Source: Cylicocyclus nassatus
Lineage: Eukaryota; Nematoda; Chromadorea; Rhabditida; Strongylidae
Length of the DNA: 64,000 nucleotides
NCBI GenBank assembly: GCA_958299035.1
Contig: CATQJL010000112.1
Coordinates: 16,530,880-16,594,879 of the forward strand
Reading direction: 5' to 3'
The first letter of the stretch is position 1. The number at the start of each line of letters is the position of its first letter. Of the stretch, positions 12,073-23,474 are shown in pieces. The position numbers and the translations under genes were made by a program. The notes under the pieces are model-generated. The model was given only the letters and a program-made list of their open reading frames with translations. It ran no database searches and was not told the DNA's origin.

Positions 12073-12511
12073 AGGCAGTGGCTGCAGAATGAGACCCATG
12101 GCAAAACAAGGTCACAGAGTAGGAGCCCCCATAGCGAGATTATGAGTCAAAGTTCAATGTTTCTCTGCCACTTCTAACCCCCGAAAATGCAACGCGAAAG
12201 CAGCGCTTCTCCCCTCATCTCCGACCCCGCCCAATTTGCGATCTTCCACTGGCAGAGCGCGCATGCCGCTATAAGCATAAGGGTCCCGCAACGACTCTGC
12301 GCCTTCGCCATGGCGGGCTTTGCATCCACTTTATTATGTCTGAAATTAGTTGGGCGGGGTCGGAGAGGAGGGGAGATGAGCGCTGTCTCGCATTGAAAGG
12401 GGGTTAGAAGTAACAGAGAAAGATCGAACTTTGGCCTATAGGTTTCACTATGAGGGCTCCTACCCTGTGATTTTGTTTTTCCATGGGTCTCATTCTGCCG
12501 AGCCACTGCCT
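12073..12511. mobile_element. TTAA-type MITE
   Basis: TTAA (12069-12072) precedes AGGCAGTGGCT. The complementary end AGCCACTGCCT is followed by TTAG, one base off TTAA. Long inner arms repeat in inverted form (GATCTTCCACTGG region against the CAGAGAAAGATCGAAC region, and paired GGAGCCC/GGGCTCC blocks). No coding capacity. Confidence 0.7.
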
Positions 12512-12859
12512 TTAGAGCAATGAATTATAAAACGTGAAATTGCAAAGGGAAAACCAGCTAACACAATTAGACGGTCAAGTCAATCTAATATATAAAGATC
12601 GTTAGCTCAATTCAAAAATCTTCGAATAGCGGAAAACCGCGGCGGGTCCCGAAGCGCGCCTGCTAATCTAGCACCTTTAGATTGCTGGTTCACTAGTCTC
12701 TCGGAAAAACTGAAGGTTTCTTAAGACTATACTTGATAGGCAAGGACCAACTCAACCATGAACACAGACAGCTTGCAAGATACATGCGAAATCTTGTATA
12801 GTAAAAAATTGAACAGCAGCAAAATAAGCCAGTTTCATGCATCTAATAATCAAGGAAAC

Positions 12860-15800
12860 CTGAGGCAATGGTCTGCCAAATGGTGGTGATGAAGTAATAG
12901 ACGGAGGAGACGGCGGTGGACGAGCAGGACGGCTAGTTGTTTTAAGAGAGACAGTACGATTCGGAGGTGGAGGAGGCACAGGACTACACTGAGGAGTCAA
13001 ATGGACAGCTGCCTTGTTCGACTGGGTTGACCTTGAACAGGCAAGTAAACGCATTTTATAATTTATTGCTATGAAACTTACTGTTCCTCGTCTTTATAGT
13101 CTTCTATGAAATCAAGTACAAATTTGATAGTCTTCTTGTTCATATTTGTAGGATCCTGACCGGCTGCTATGATGATGTTCCTGAAAACTCATTCAAGAGC
13201 TGAAAAATTTGAATGGTTCGAAAAATTACTTAATGCTTTCGTCCAAAGGTTCTGAGTCACACATATTATTAGAAAATCCATTGTCTTGATCCCAACCAAC
13301 GTGTGCTTTGCGTCTAAAAAGATCTTTATTTCCAATCTTTCTTTATTTCTTTATTGTCTCCTCTCACCCCCCCCCCCCTCCCATTTTTTCGCAGTGCGCA
13401 GCTTAACGAGGCCATGATCTACTGAGCAAACACACGAAAGCGCAGTGACATTGAAAATCTGCTTGCTATGGAAGAAGGCGAAATGGGGAGAACGTGTTCC
13501 AGATACTTCACATCTACATATTCGAAAGTTTTGGAAAGCGAGTCCAGGAATGATATCCACGAAAGTCCCCGCGAAATGGGCTTTTCGTGCGAATAAAATG
13601 GACTTAGTCCATGCGGTGCGATAAGATATCGCATTCGCGAATACATTCATTCCATACAAAAATGCTTCAACTAACCTTTCTCCAACTTGTCTCAACCTGT
13701 TTGCTCACTCTTGCAAACTCATTTCCACCAAGTGGTCGATCTCTAACTAGGCTGACCTAACATTACAATGTCACTCAAATGGCTGTTCTATTCTTTCCCA
13801 CCTCGTTACACCTAACAGAATGCCATTCGTTATCGATGATTATGCATCTAAATCACTTCCAAGACTGAAATTCATGTAATATCCGGGCCTTCGCTTCAAA
13901 ACTTCTACGAATCAGCATTAAATCGAATTCGTATGTGGAGATTTCTGCAAAAAGCAAACTTTGGCTGGAGTTGCACTGCAATCTGTGAACCAAAATGCTC
14001 CTTACAAGAAACCTTGTACTACACTACAACTCAAAGGGTTTTTCAAGTCGCAAAAACTTTGAATCCCAAAAGATGACTTCGCAAGTGCTCTATATTAGCT
14101 TTTCTTTGTCTTTCAGCACTAATATTTGTAACTCTAAGGATTTGAATGTATGACTAATCTAGTAAGGAATTTTTAACGGAATTTCTCTAGCTAGCTAGCG
14201 GCACTTCAGTAATTCTTGCGGACCAAACTCAAAATTGCGTTTAAAATGCCGTCTCTGAGGTTCGGTTCTACGAAATTAGCCAAAGATAGCTTCTAAGCAG
14301 GGTTGAGCAAGAGGTCAGGCACAAATCTTTCCAGAACGACCCCCCCCCAATGAAAGCCCCTAAACGACCCCTCTGCTTCACCTCCAGGACCTCAGGCTGT
14401 GATAATTCGAAGAGACCAGCCGTTTTTGGGAAATTCTTGCTTTTTGGAGGTCTGTAGGTAGACTTTCTGCAATTGCACAGCACACGCAACTTGACGGCAA
14501 GTTTTGGATTTTGGATAGCCCTACTTTTAGAGCTATAGTTCCCACAGGGGTGTATTGTTTAGCTCCAAATTTGCAGTATTGCAAGAAGAGGCTTTGAGTT
14601 CAATACTTATAGCAGAAATGGAGCGATTTTCAAATTCTGAAAACAAGTTAATCGGGTCAGGCGCAACCCCTCAAAAGCTCAGGCGGCCTGACCTTTTGTG
14701 GGGTTGCGCCTGACCCGACTAACTTTATCATTGAAGGAGCTTTTTTATTCAAGTTTCATGTGAATCGCTAGCACAACCCTCGAAGATTCCACAGTAAGTG
14801 TTTGGACTTAATTCGACTTGTTTCGGCCTTGTGGTAATCCGTGGAGTTGAAGCAGTCATAGCGAAAAACGCGCCAGTCGGAATTTTGGCATTATTTCTTA
14901 CTCCACTATTTGCAAGCGATACAAAGCGCGATTTTTAGTCTAGACTAGTAGGGAACAATACTTTGTTACGAGTACAAAAAAATTGACTTTTCTCACTTTT
15001 GAAAACAAGTTAATCATGTTTGAAAATCACGCTTTTTAGTCGTTGAGAAACACTAGATAATGCAGTAAATAACGGTTTGTAGGGCTCATAGAGGTAATTT
15101 GGGTGCTCGGAAATATACCCATTTCACACAGCAAGCTTCCTTGATGAATTTATAATATGTCAAGGTAGAAGACGAAGATTTGAGTTTTGGCCGAAACTTC
15201 GATTGTGGAATCAATCAGTATGCTGTTTAAGACCGTTCATTCCTTCAGTACTGGTAAGGTCGCGATATCCACTAAACTAGCGCTTTTCTTCTTCACCTTA
15301 ATCGTAGTATCTCCTCAATCGAACGAATTCGATTCCTAATCACGACCCCCCCCTCTGTCTTACCCCAGTACGACCCCCCAGGTCGGGCGCGCCTGACCCC
15401 ACGCTCAACCCTGCTTCTAAGTAATCACACTGAAGTACAATTTTTTTCAAATTTTAGATTACAAATCATGAATTTGGTTTTGGTTGATGATTTGAAGAGT
15501 TAACAAACTTTATTTGTTTTACATAAGAATTTTCTGACTGACCTGATATTAAGAAGCATTTGGGCTTGTTAGCGAATATTTGGGCGAATTTGATTTTTTT
15601 CTATGTTTTTATAGCGTTTCTATGAGTTTAGAAAGAAACACTTATTTCAGACTTCATAAAAGACATGAAACTTTTTCTACTCACCTATTACTTTAGGATA
15701 GGTTGAGGAACACATTCCCAAAAAATCGCAATCAAAAATATGCAAAAAGGTCAAAAATGGGCTTAGTCCCAGCTCACCTTGCTGCTGGGAGTAAAATGGG

Positions 15801-16302
15801 CTTTCAAGTCCATTTAAAATGGAGGTAAATCCCATTTTGCCCCATTCTAAATGGACTTTTGACGTCATCACTTCGCAAGCGAGAGCTCAAGTAGGGTTAA
15901 ATCATTTTCATTTCACCGCTTTGCCTCGTGGTTGCGATGGGATGAAAATTTTTGGATAACGCGAGCGAAAGCAGATTCCGACCACTCTCCACCGCGAACG
16001 AATAAAATGGGGCTTGAAAGTCCATTTTCCTCCATTATGGACTTTCGTGGATATCATTCCAGAACGAGTGATACTTTAGAGAACAACTGTACAAGCAACA
16101 CTCACTGGAAGTTTGTAGAATTACTAATGTCTTCTTTTCGGATTCGAGGCCGTTCACCCTTCTTTTTCTTATCTTTGCTAGTCGGTGTTGTAGTCGTGGA
16201 GAGTTTCTCAGCATGCACCATTGTTCCAACTGGCGTAACTCCACCAGAGACTGGCACATGAGTCGTCGGAAGCGTATTTCCGATGTTCGAGGACGATGCC
16301 AT
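12860..16302 (-). CDS. wsp-1: WASP-family protein, linker + CRIB/GBD + proline-rich exons
   Basis: Four exons phase together: 16302-16106, 13313-13230, 13180-13082 and 13031-12860. The first gives a serine/threonine-rich stretch, then a basic run and RIRKEDISNSTNFQ. The second gives KAHVGWDQDNGFSNN. The third gives KKTIKFVLDFIEDYKDEE. The fourth is proline-rich (PVPPPPPNRT, PARPPPSPPSITSSPPFG). This is the order of N-WASP/WSP-1: basic region, CRIB/GTPase-binding domain, then polyproline. These proteins are autoinhibited activators of Arp2/3 that open on binding CDC-42. No WH1 domain lies upstream within reach, and no WH2/acidic VCA exon was found downstream before the next gene. An ATG at 16302 would fit a WH1-less isoform start, as known for the C. 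elegans gene, but an upstream acceptor is also possible. The 2.8 kb intron holds a hAT MITE and other repeats. Identity is strong for the GBD; whether the copy is complete is unknown. Confidence 0.82.
13545..13830 (-). repeat. Dispersed repeat, copy 2 (intronic)
   Basis: Inverse-orientation copy of 5260-5540, lying in the large WASP-like intron. Confidence 0.6.
14298..15413. mobile_element. hAT-type non-autonomous element with 8-bp target duplication
   Basis: The left end CAGGGTTGAGC and the right end GCTCAACCCTG are inverted repeats. The element is flanked on both sides by the same 8 bases, CTTCTAAG (14290-14297 and 15414-15421). An 8-bp duplication with a CAGGG terminus is the hAT signature. 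It has no transposase frame, so it depended on another copy. A second copy of the right terminus occurs at 57829. It sits in the WASP-like intron. Confidence 0.85.
14651..14728. repeat. Hairpin repeat CGGGTCAGGCGCAACCCC, copy 1
   Basis: The inverted arms ATCGGGTCAGGCGCAACCCC and GGGGTTGCGCCTGACCCGA surround a short centre. The same hairpin occurs at 59109-59187. It is nested inside the hAT-type element. Confidence 0.65.
15770..16052. repeat. Foldback repeat rich in AATGGACTTT
   Basis: Blocks such as GGGCTTTCAAGTCCATTT near 15798 and CTTGAAAGTCCATTTTCCTC near 16012 are inverted relative to each other. It also shares GTGGATATCATTCCAGAA with the dispersed repeat at 5260. Non-coding. Confidence 0.5.
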
Positions 16303-16424
16303 GAAGCGTATGGGGGATTAGCAGAATGTGAAAGTGGGTTCTTCGCTGCTGCTGAAAAAATACTTTGATAGACATAAAAAGTAAGAGATAAAAAGTAATT
16401 GCACTACACATTATACTTAGGAAA

Positions 16425-16620
16425 ATTCGAAATTGTTCGATTCGAATATCGAATAATATTTGAAAATCAAAAATTTCGAGTATTGGACTATCGAAAATTG
16501 TTCGGGAATGGACATTTCCGAATCGAATAATATTCGAAAGTCAAATATCATTCGATATTCGAATTTCGAATACTATTCGGTTCTCGACATTCGATTTTCG
16601 AATACTATTAGAATAATTTA
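16425..16620. repeat. Palindromic TTCGAATATTCGAA-type repeat cluster
   Basis: A dense run of overlapping self-complementary GAATATTCGAA and TTCGAA variants. A second cluster lies at 50283-50613. There is no coding signal; the small frames in it are composition artefacts. Confidence 0.6.
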
Positions 16621-16876
16621 TGTCAGTGAGACTGTCTATGAGAAACGTTTCATTTGAGTATCAAGAAAAGATGTTTCTTATGTTAAGATTCACGTGAAAG
16701 TACGGTATAGTGGTGACGTAAAAAACTTGAAACCTAGAACGTACTCCCGTGACGGTTATGAAGCTTTTCCACACCGTGGGAAAGACTATATAATCTTTCT
16801 AAGAGTTGTGAATTGATATGCAGGGGTTCCTACAGCAAATAGATCTGTGTGCTGGCATCAACTTACGAGGGAAGTA

Positions 16877-17405
16877 TTGGGTCGGTGCAAAAGTTCTTTC
16901 CACCAAATTCAAAAATTCATAACTTCTGAATTTTCCAACCGATTGGATCGCTCTTATTTTTTTATGAAAGGGTAAGTCATGCTTTTTATAATGACATCTT
17001 AGCTGCCTGCTAATAATCATCTATTCCATAGATAGGAGCGATAGAAGAAAATTAGTCAAAATTCGAATTCTTGCAACAAAAAGCGGAGCAGTAGGTATTG
17101 TAGGTTCTTTTACCAGCTCTTTCTAACAATGCAAAGTTTGCGCCGATTGAGCGTCTCTATGAAAAGTTACGATTCTCGAGCAAGCAATACAAAAGGGCGG
17201 ATTTGATTTATTTTGGCATTTTTCAGGGAAATTGTAACTTTTCACAGAGATGCTCAATCGGCGCAAACTTCGCACTGTTAGAGAGAGCTGGTGAAAGAGA
17301 ACCTACAATACCGACTGCTCTAATTATTGCAAGTTTTCGATTTTTTATGACCCTACACAGAAAATTCGAATTTTCACTTATTTTCTTCTATCGTTCCTAC
17401 GGTAC
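16877..17405. mobile_element. Mariner-like foldback remnant
   Basis: After a TA, the end TTGGGTCGGTGCAAAAGTTC resembles mariner inverted termini. From 17030 to 17400 the sequence folds on itself: AGGAGCGATAGAAGAAAA near the start and TTTTCTTCTATCGTTCCT at the end, with centre near 17215. The opposite terminus appears lost. No transposase frame. Confidence 0.55.
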
Positions 17406-17697
17406 GGTCACGGCGCAGGAGGGGTTACTGAGGAGGTTCCCTCAGCCTTGAATGAACCGTTTGCGCTGCCCTTAGGCATGTTTTAGTTAGGAACACCTCA
17501 TCAATTTCCAGGCGAAAAACCTTGCGCTTTCACTTGCCTGGACAATGCCTTTAAGGCTAGAGATACATCAGAGAGCACAAGCGCTTATTGCACGAGAAGT
17601 AGAAGAAAGCCAAAACGCAGTGAGTTGAGCTTTAAAAGTTGTGCGCCACTTGCTTCTTGCTCTCCGTTGAGCCAGATGAATCCTCAATACGGGTGAG

Positions 17698-18300
17698 GCC
17701 GGGTAAGGCAGCTAGTCTTATATATAAAGCTGAATGTCTGTTTGTATGTCTGTATGTATGTCTGTATGTATGTCTGTCTGTCTGTGCGTATGCTCCGAAT
17801 AGAAAATTCCATTTCTGAACGATCCGGACCAAACTTGGCACACATACACTTCGGGCCCCGGCGGGTGTCATAGGCTACTTTTCGTATCGATCGATATCGA
17901 TTTTATCGATTTTATGCAAAATTTAAGCTAAGGGGCTGGGAGTTGGCACAGGGGGGTGTGAGCATGGGGGTTCCGAATACAAGATTAGTTTTCAAAATCG
18001 TGCATTACTTTTATCGATTTTATGGATTTTTTTGCAAAGTTTGAGCTACGGGGCTGGTTGGCACAGGGGGGGGGGTAATCGAGCATGCTGATCACCCCCG
18101 TGGGGGTGATCAGCATGCTCGATTACACCCCTCTGCCAAATTCCAGCCCTCTAGCTCAAATTTTGCAAAAAGTCGATAAAATCAACATCAATCGATAACG
18201 AAAAGTGGACTGTGACACCCGCTGGGGCCCGAAGTGTATGTGTGCCAAGGTTGTTTCGGATAGGTTAAAAAATGGAATTTTCCGGGTATCCCAGCTAGTA
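17698..18300. repeat. Large inverted repeat with ATCGATTTTATCGAT motifs
   Basis: Left blocks (AAATTCCATTTCTGAACGAT, CACATACACTTCGGGCCCC, ATCGATTTTATCGATTTTAT) recur inverted on the right (GGGGCCCGAAGTGTATGTGT, AAAAAATGGAATTTTCC). The centre is a 52-base near-perfect palindrome at 18075-18126. A TGTATGTC microsatellite lies at 17738-17783. Its interior resembles the 118-bp unit of the array at 30.9-36 kb (shared ATCGATTTTATCGATTTT and GAGTTGG.ACAGGGGGGT). Confidence 0.65.
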
Positions 18301-18330
18301 ACTTATAATAACGGGCTAAGGGTTGTTTAC

Positions 18331-18618
<288 letters not shown>

Positions 18619-18981
18619 CCGTTACGAAATTGTGAAGCGCGTTCCAGTCAGCGTCCTGAGCCCAAATTTTGCATAGGCATGTTAGAATCATGAAAATCCA
18701 CTATACAAAAGCATGAGCGGATTCACTGAGTAGATCCGTTTAAAATGCGCATCAAACGGACCCACTTGGCCTCTGATCAGCAAAATTGTTCTGTAGTGCC
18801 ACTTTTTGCAGACCATGGATATGTCGCAAATTGATGTGCAAACCATGGTTTTGCCAGAAAAGTAGTCAAAAGTTTACTTCTTCACAATTGCGGCTGCAAA
18901 AAGAAGTGGGCTGTGTAAATAGTCACTTTTTCAAGATTTTACCTGAGCACTATTTTTGCTTAGAGATGCAGCTCACGGTGA

Positions 18982-19430
18982 TTGTTGTTCCTATGGCAGC
19001 TAGCAAACAATAAAAATTCCAAAAACTTGGTCAAATCTGCGCATGTTCTTCTGCGGGAAGTCTCATCCATGCAAAATATCGATCTTTTCACGGGTCGCGA
19101 TGCACTTGAGCAATATTATGCACGAGAGTTGCCAGAGAACGACCCCTTAGCATTAGTTGAGACATTCATGTCGCGGATCGCATTGCAAATAACCAATGTT
19201 CTGAAACATGCTAAAGAAAGAAGCTGATTGAGGAATGCCAAGGAATGAATCCACGATGCAGGATACGACATTCCTTCGACAAAAAGACCTCAGACTACAG
19301 ACAAAAACGATTGGAGCTGCAGAAGGAATGATGGTGCCAGCAAGCGAACGTCCATATATATTAGCCTACTCATCACTTATGTTATTGCTTGTGTTGCCTT
19401 TCTATTCGCTCATTCCTTGTACATAGGATA
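18982..19430 (+). CDS. Possible small gene, weak
   Basis: Two adjoining plus-strand frames have a protein-like composition. One is at 18982-19227 (DALEQYYARELPENDPLALV); the other, 19235-19426, ends in a hydrophobic segment (LAYSSLMLLLVLPFYSLIP) and a stop. If real, it would be a short protein with a C-terminal membrane anchor. I could not join the frames by a clear splice, and no family was recognised. Confidence 0.2.
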
Positions 19431-20375
19431 GCACCGAGAACACTCCTACCTAATGCTTTCTAATCTCCTTTTATACATTTCTTAAAAGTAGTCCAAATTC
19501 CAGGAGATATCCACGACATTTTTGTTTGACTTATCGTCATCATAGTCCCAACTGTTCGTTAGCAATTTCGTCACTTTTTCATGCTGTTTTTCTTCGTTCT
19601 TTATGTATATATCTCAAGCAGAGTAAGGGTGCAATTGCTAAAGTTTAGGTAATCGGCGATAAACGTGTGTTTCTTGTGGTGGTTGGTGTGATACAATTGG
19701 CAAGGTTGTGGCAACCTTTTTAGATCTCTCATGAAGAAGCTTTTGGGATGCGTAATTGTTTACAACTTATTCGTGATAGTCATCATGACGCGATGAGTTT
19801 CAATGTCATGATTACAAGAGAATGAATAAGTCATTCCGAGTAGAAACAGTGCGCGCCTCTGCGAAGCAGAGGTGACGCTCCGGTGATATATAATAAGCGT
19901 TGCCGTTACGAAATTGCAGTGAGGAATGATTTACAATATTCTAAGCATATAATATCTGTTAGCGAGAGTGTTCGTTTCAACTAGGGGTGACTCTTCCGGC
20001 AACTTTGGAATGATTTGAGAAAGAATCTATGTTGGCGTAATTCTAACCTTTCTGTGGTGACCAGTGCGAGCCTCTGCGAAGCAGAGGCGAAGCACTGGTG
20101 GAAACATAAATTGATAAGATTTATCAAATTGAAACGTCTTCTAGCTTTGCAGCTTGGACAAATTCATCTCTCCTTGCGATGCCATGAACAAGTTCTGTGC
20201 CTACTCGTGAGCATTGCAATGTATGTGCCAGAGATGCTGATTTGTTAGAAATGACGTAAGATTTTAGAAAATTTGAACAAAATTTGGACGGAAGAAAAAC
20301 CAGGAATGAGAGTTGAATTACAGGACACATACATGAACAAGGATAAAACCATAACAAAAAATAGATCTCATGAAC
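19431..20375. other. No gene; two copies of a CCTCTGCGAAGCAGAGG hairpin
   Basis: The perfect hairpin CCTCTGCGAAGCAGAGG occurs near 19857 and again near 20072, with similar flanks. Otherwise no exon or known repeat. Confidence 0.45.
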
Positions 20376-20379
20376 TTAA

Positions 20380-20847
20380 AGGCAGTGTCCGGGCAAAAAG
20401 TAGTTTTTGAGATTTTGTGCGTACCCGGGCCTATTCACTATGCTAAATCCGAAAATCCACATTGGAAAGCGCGAGAACGGCCAAAAAGGGCTCTAGTGCA
20501 GGAGGGAAATCGGAAGTGGGCGGGGTCCTCCCCACTGTGAATTTCGCAGTCCCAGCTTCTGGAGCCATCTTTCCAATTCCTTTAGCGCCCTGAGATCTCC
20601 ACCGGCCAGGTGCAAATGCATGACTTGAAATCGGAACCGAGAAGTTCGCTCTGGAAGCTGGGAGCGTGAATTCACAGTGGGGAAAACCCCGCCCACTGTG
20701 AATCTTGAATCTGTGTGATTTCCCTCCCGTGTTAGAGCCGTTTTTCGCCGTTTTCGCTCTTCCAATGTGCATTTTCGGATTCAGCATAGCGAATAGGTCC
20801 GGGTAAGCACAAAATCTCAAGATCGAATTTTTGCCCGGACACTGCCT
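20380..20847. mobile_element. TTAA-flanked MITE
   Basis: TTAA (20376-20379), AGGCAGTGTCCGGGC at the left end, its complement GCCCGGACACTGCCT at the right end, then TTAA (20848-20851). The arms are inverted over most of the length (CGAAAATCCACATTGG against CCAATGTGCATTTTCGG). Typical of the window's TTAA family. Confidence 0.8.
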
Positions 20848-20851
20848 TTAA

Positions 20852-21584
20852 TGACCCAAGAGAAGTTAATTATACACTAGAAAGCGGTGATCACGGATTA
20901 CAGTACGGCTCAAAATTCGTCAAAATTTCATCGAATTTTACCGGAATTCACTGAATCGCGTCGTCGATATAGGTTTAAAGGACGAATTCCGAATCTAATG
21001 GTGTTAGATTCAGCTAGCAGAACGCATTTCCCGATATAAGTTCCCGTTTGTATACGATAGCTGCACGTCAGGAGGTCAGATTTACGAATCTTTTCGGATT
21101 TCCGCTTATGAAGTTCAACCGCATGATTCTTCCATTCTGCCCATTGCGTAAACACTGTAAGCGAAGATCTAGAAAAATTGTGAAATTTGCTACTCACTCT
21201 ATCCGAACGGGCATTTCAATAAATCAAAAATGCGCTTGAGCTCGAATGGTGCCCTTGGTTGAGAATTACGAAGACATGGCGATGCGACGCGGATTTCGGT
21301 GAACTACTGTACAGTTCGGCCCGACTTTTCTAAGATCATGTGGGGTACCAAAATGGATGCGAAGAGAGAAAGATCATGTTCTACAATTAGTTATCTGAAG
21401 TTGACTTTGGAACAACCATAGAAAACAGAAGATAGCTACATTCAAAAAACCCTTTGAATACCATTACAGTTTAAAAGATAAAGCTGCGTGTTAGCTGTTA
21501 TTTGTGGCTAGCCACAAATAACAGCTACAAAACCCTAGCTAGAGTTCTAGGAAAGAGAGCTCGTGAGTATGGTTTAAGAAGTGC
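20852..21584. other. No gene; 34-base perfect palindrome near 21496-21529
   Basis: No exon seen. AGCTGTTATTTGTGGCT followed directly by its complement AGCCACAAATAACAGCT forms a perfect palindrome. Confidence 0.5.
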
Positions 21585-21802
21585 ATGAATGCTAACATAA
21601 CTGTGCGGAAAGCGACAGACAGTGGATTCCACAGGACTGCCTCAAGAACAACAATGAATCACAGTTCTATGAGTGAGGGAACTTTTGCAATGCTGTCAGA
21701 AAATAACTTCTCTGTGCTTATTGCCATTTATACCTTTGCAGTCGGATTAGCGTTTGCAGTGATTTTCTTACTATCTTGTATGAGGAAGACTTATGGATGG
21801 TC
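21585..21802 (+). CDS. Possible single-pass membrane protein exon
   Basis: The frame holds one strong membrane segment (VLIAIYTFAVGLAFAVIFLL) followed by a positive CMRK stop-transfer. Downstream, the same frame runs into a repeat shared with 48541-48640, so the natural end is probably earlier. No family recognised, and it could be chance. Confidence 0.25.
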
Positions 21803-21925
21803 CGACAGTCCCCACGAACTAGGCGGTGCACACAGAATCTCCAGATTCACCAAGCACCCGGAGAGTTGGCACTCTCCGGGTGCTCGGTGGTCCCCTCCCC
21901 ATTAATGTCCCCCACTTTTATATAT
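21803..21925. repeat. Dispersed repeat, copy 1
   Basis: The stretch ending TGGTCCCCTCCCCATTAA and GTCCCCCA recurs at about 48541-48640 with CGGGTGCTCGATGGTCCCC. Confidence 0.6.
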
Positions 21926-21989
21926 ATGTTATATTGATAAAATCATCTAGTCAAGAACTCTTCTGTTAAGATTATTACAACAGGGTATG

Positions 21990-22125
21990 TTCCTGCGTTC
22001 CATAGCCCGCCATGCGTGCCATTGCACGCGCGAGCGTGCATTTGCACGAGTCGGGTAAGCCGTGCGTGCCATTGCACGCACTGCGGGCCATTGCACGCTT
22101 TGAGTGCAATAGGACGCACCTTCGA
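21990..22125. repeat. CCATTGCACG repeat cluster
   Basis: Several direct and inverted copies of GTGCCATTGCACG and GCGTGCA within about 130 bases. Non-coding. Confidence 0.5.
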
Positions 22126-22159
22126 TCTTTGCACTGAATGCAGATAAAAAGTCAAAACT

Positions 22160-23285
22160 TTCTATATGCATGCTAGCTCGTAATCGTAATCTTTACCCCA
22201 ATTTTGGACTCAATCGTATAGGTGTGAACCAATCTAATAGTTTTTGAAAAAGAATGGAGCTTGATATAAAAATTCAGAAAAAATGTGTTCAGACGCAGTA
22301 TGTATGATGAAATTTAAAAATATTATGGGTTGCCTTCTTAAACTTTCTATTTGATGCGAAGTTTTGGTGAATTGTAGGTGATTTTCAAAAAAATAGAATT
22401 TTCAGAAATTGGCAAAAACTTGGTTTTTCAGATAACGGTTTACGGTAAAGCTGGAGGTCTGCAATTTTGCATGCATACATCTAGTCTATGCCTAACTATG
22501 ATATTATTTTTTCAGAATTTTAGGATCACTCTGGAGCGAGTTCTAAAAAACCCGGTTCAAAAACACGCCATAACTCGAGAATGGGCGGAGCTAGGGGGGC
22601 GGGGCTATGACCAAAAAATTTTCCATGTCAAACTGGTCCGGGGGGAGCTTGGCCTGAGGGGAAGGGATTGATGCGGGGCCCGGTACGGCGAGGTAAAGAT
22701 TCCTGGTTGAGCTATTCAATTTTCCAATGGGTCTCATCCAATAAATAAGAGATTTTGCAATATATTGTATCATCGTGCAATATATTGCACAGCCTATAAT
22801 GGTGAATTTTCGCTGGTTAACGCGAATACATTGGGAGTGAAAAAATCACTTATTATTATGTAAGTGACGGACCAAAATTTCAAAAAAATTTTTTTTAAAT
22901 CGGGAAAAATTGGGGAATGTCGGGAAGAACAATGCAAAAGAGATTAGGACATGCTAGGGCCTTAATTGAAATAGTTAAGGCTTTTGAATAATGTTCAAAA
23001 CTGGTATGTTCCGAATGTTCAAAAAACTGTAAGGTAATACAAAAGTCTAGAGAAATAGGTAAGTGTTGGGAAGATAAGGCAAGAAGGCAAAAGGGTCTAA
23101 GAGATGCTATCGCCTTAGTTGGTGTATCTAAGGTTTGAGAAATAGTAGCTTGCAGATTTTGAATGATCGGGGACCATCAGTCGTTCTGGAAAACTTTTGA
23201 AATTTTTTTAGAATGTCTAGGAAAATAGGGGAATGTCAGAAGGATGAGAAGGGCCCTCATAAAGCATGTCAACGCCTGAAAGGTA
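22160..23285. other. No gene seen
   Basis: AT-rich flank downstream of the recombinase gene with no exon pattern or clear element end. If the recombinase unit is a mobile element, its left boundary may lie here. Confidence 0.3.
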
Positions 23286-23289
23286 TTTA

Positions 23290-23470
23290 GGTTTATGCAT
23301 ATACAGTATATACAAACACATAACTAATAACACAAATTAGCACATACAATACAATATATACAAACACATAACTAATAACACAAATTAGCACATATACAAT
23401 ATATACAAACACATAGCTAATAACAGAAATTAGCACATATACAATATATACAAACACATAACTAATAAAA
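23290..23470. repeat. About 48-bp tandem repeat, nearly 4 copies
   Basis: ATATACAAACACATAACTAA recurs at intervals of about 47-48 bases. It lies directly after the recombinase stop codon. Confidence 0.8.
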
Positions 23471-23474
23471 CAAG

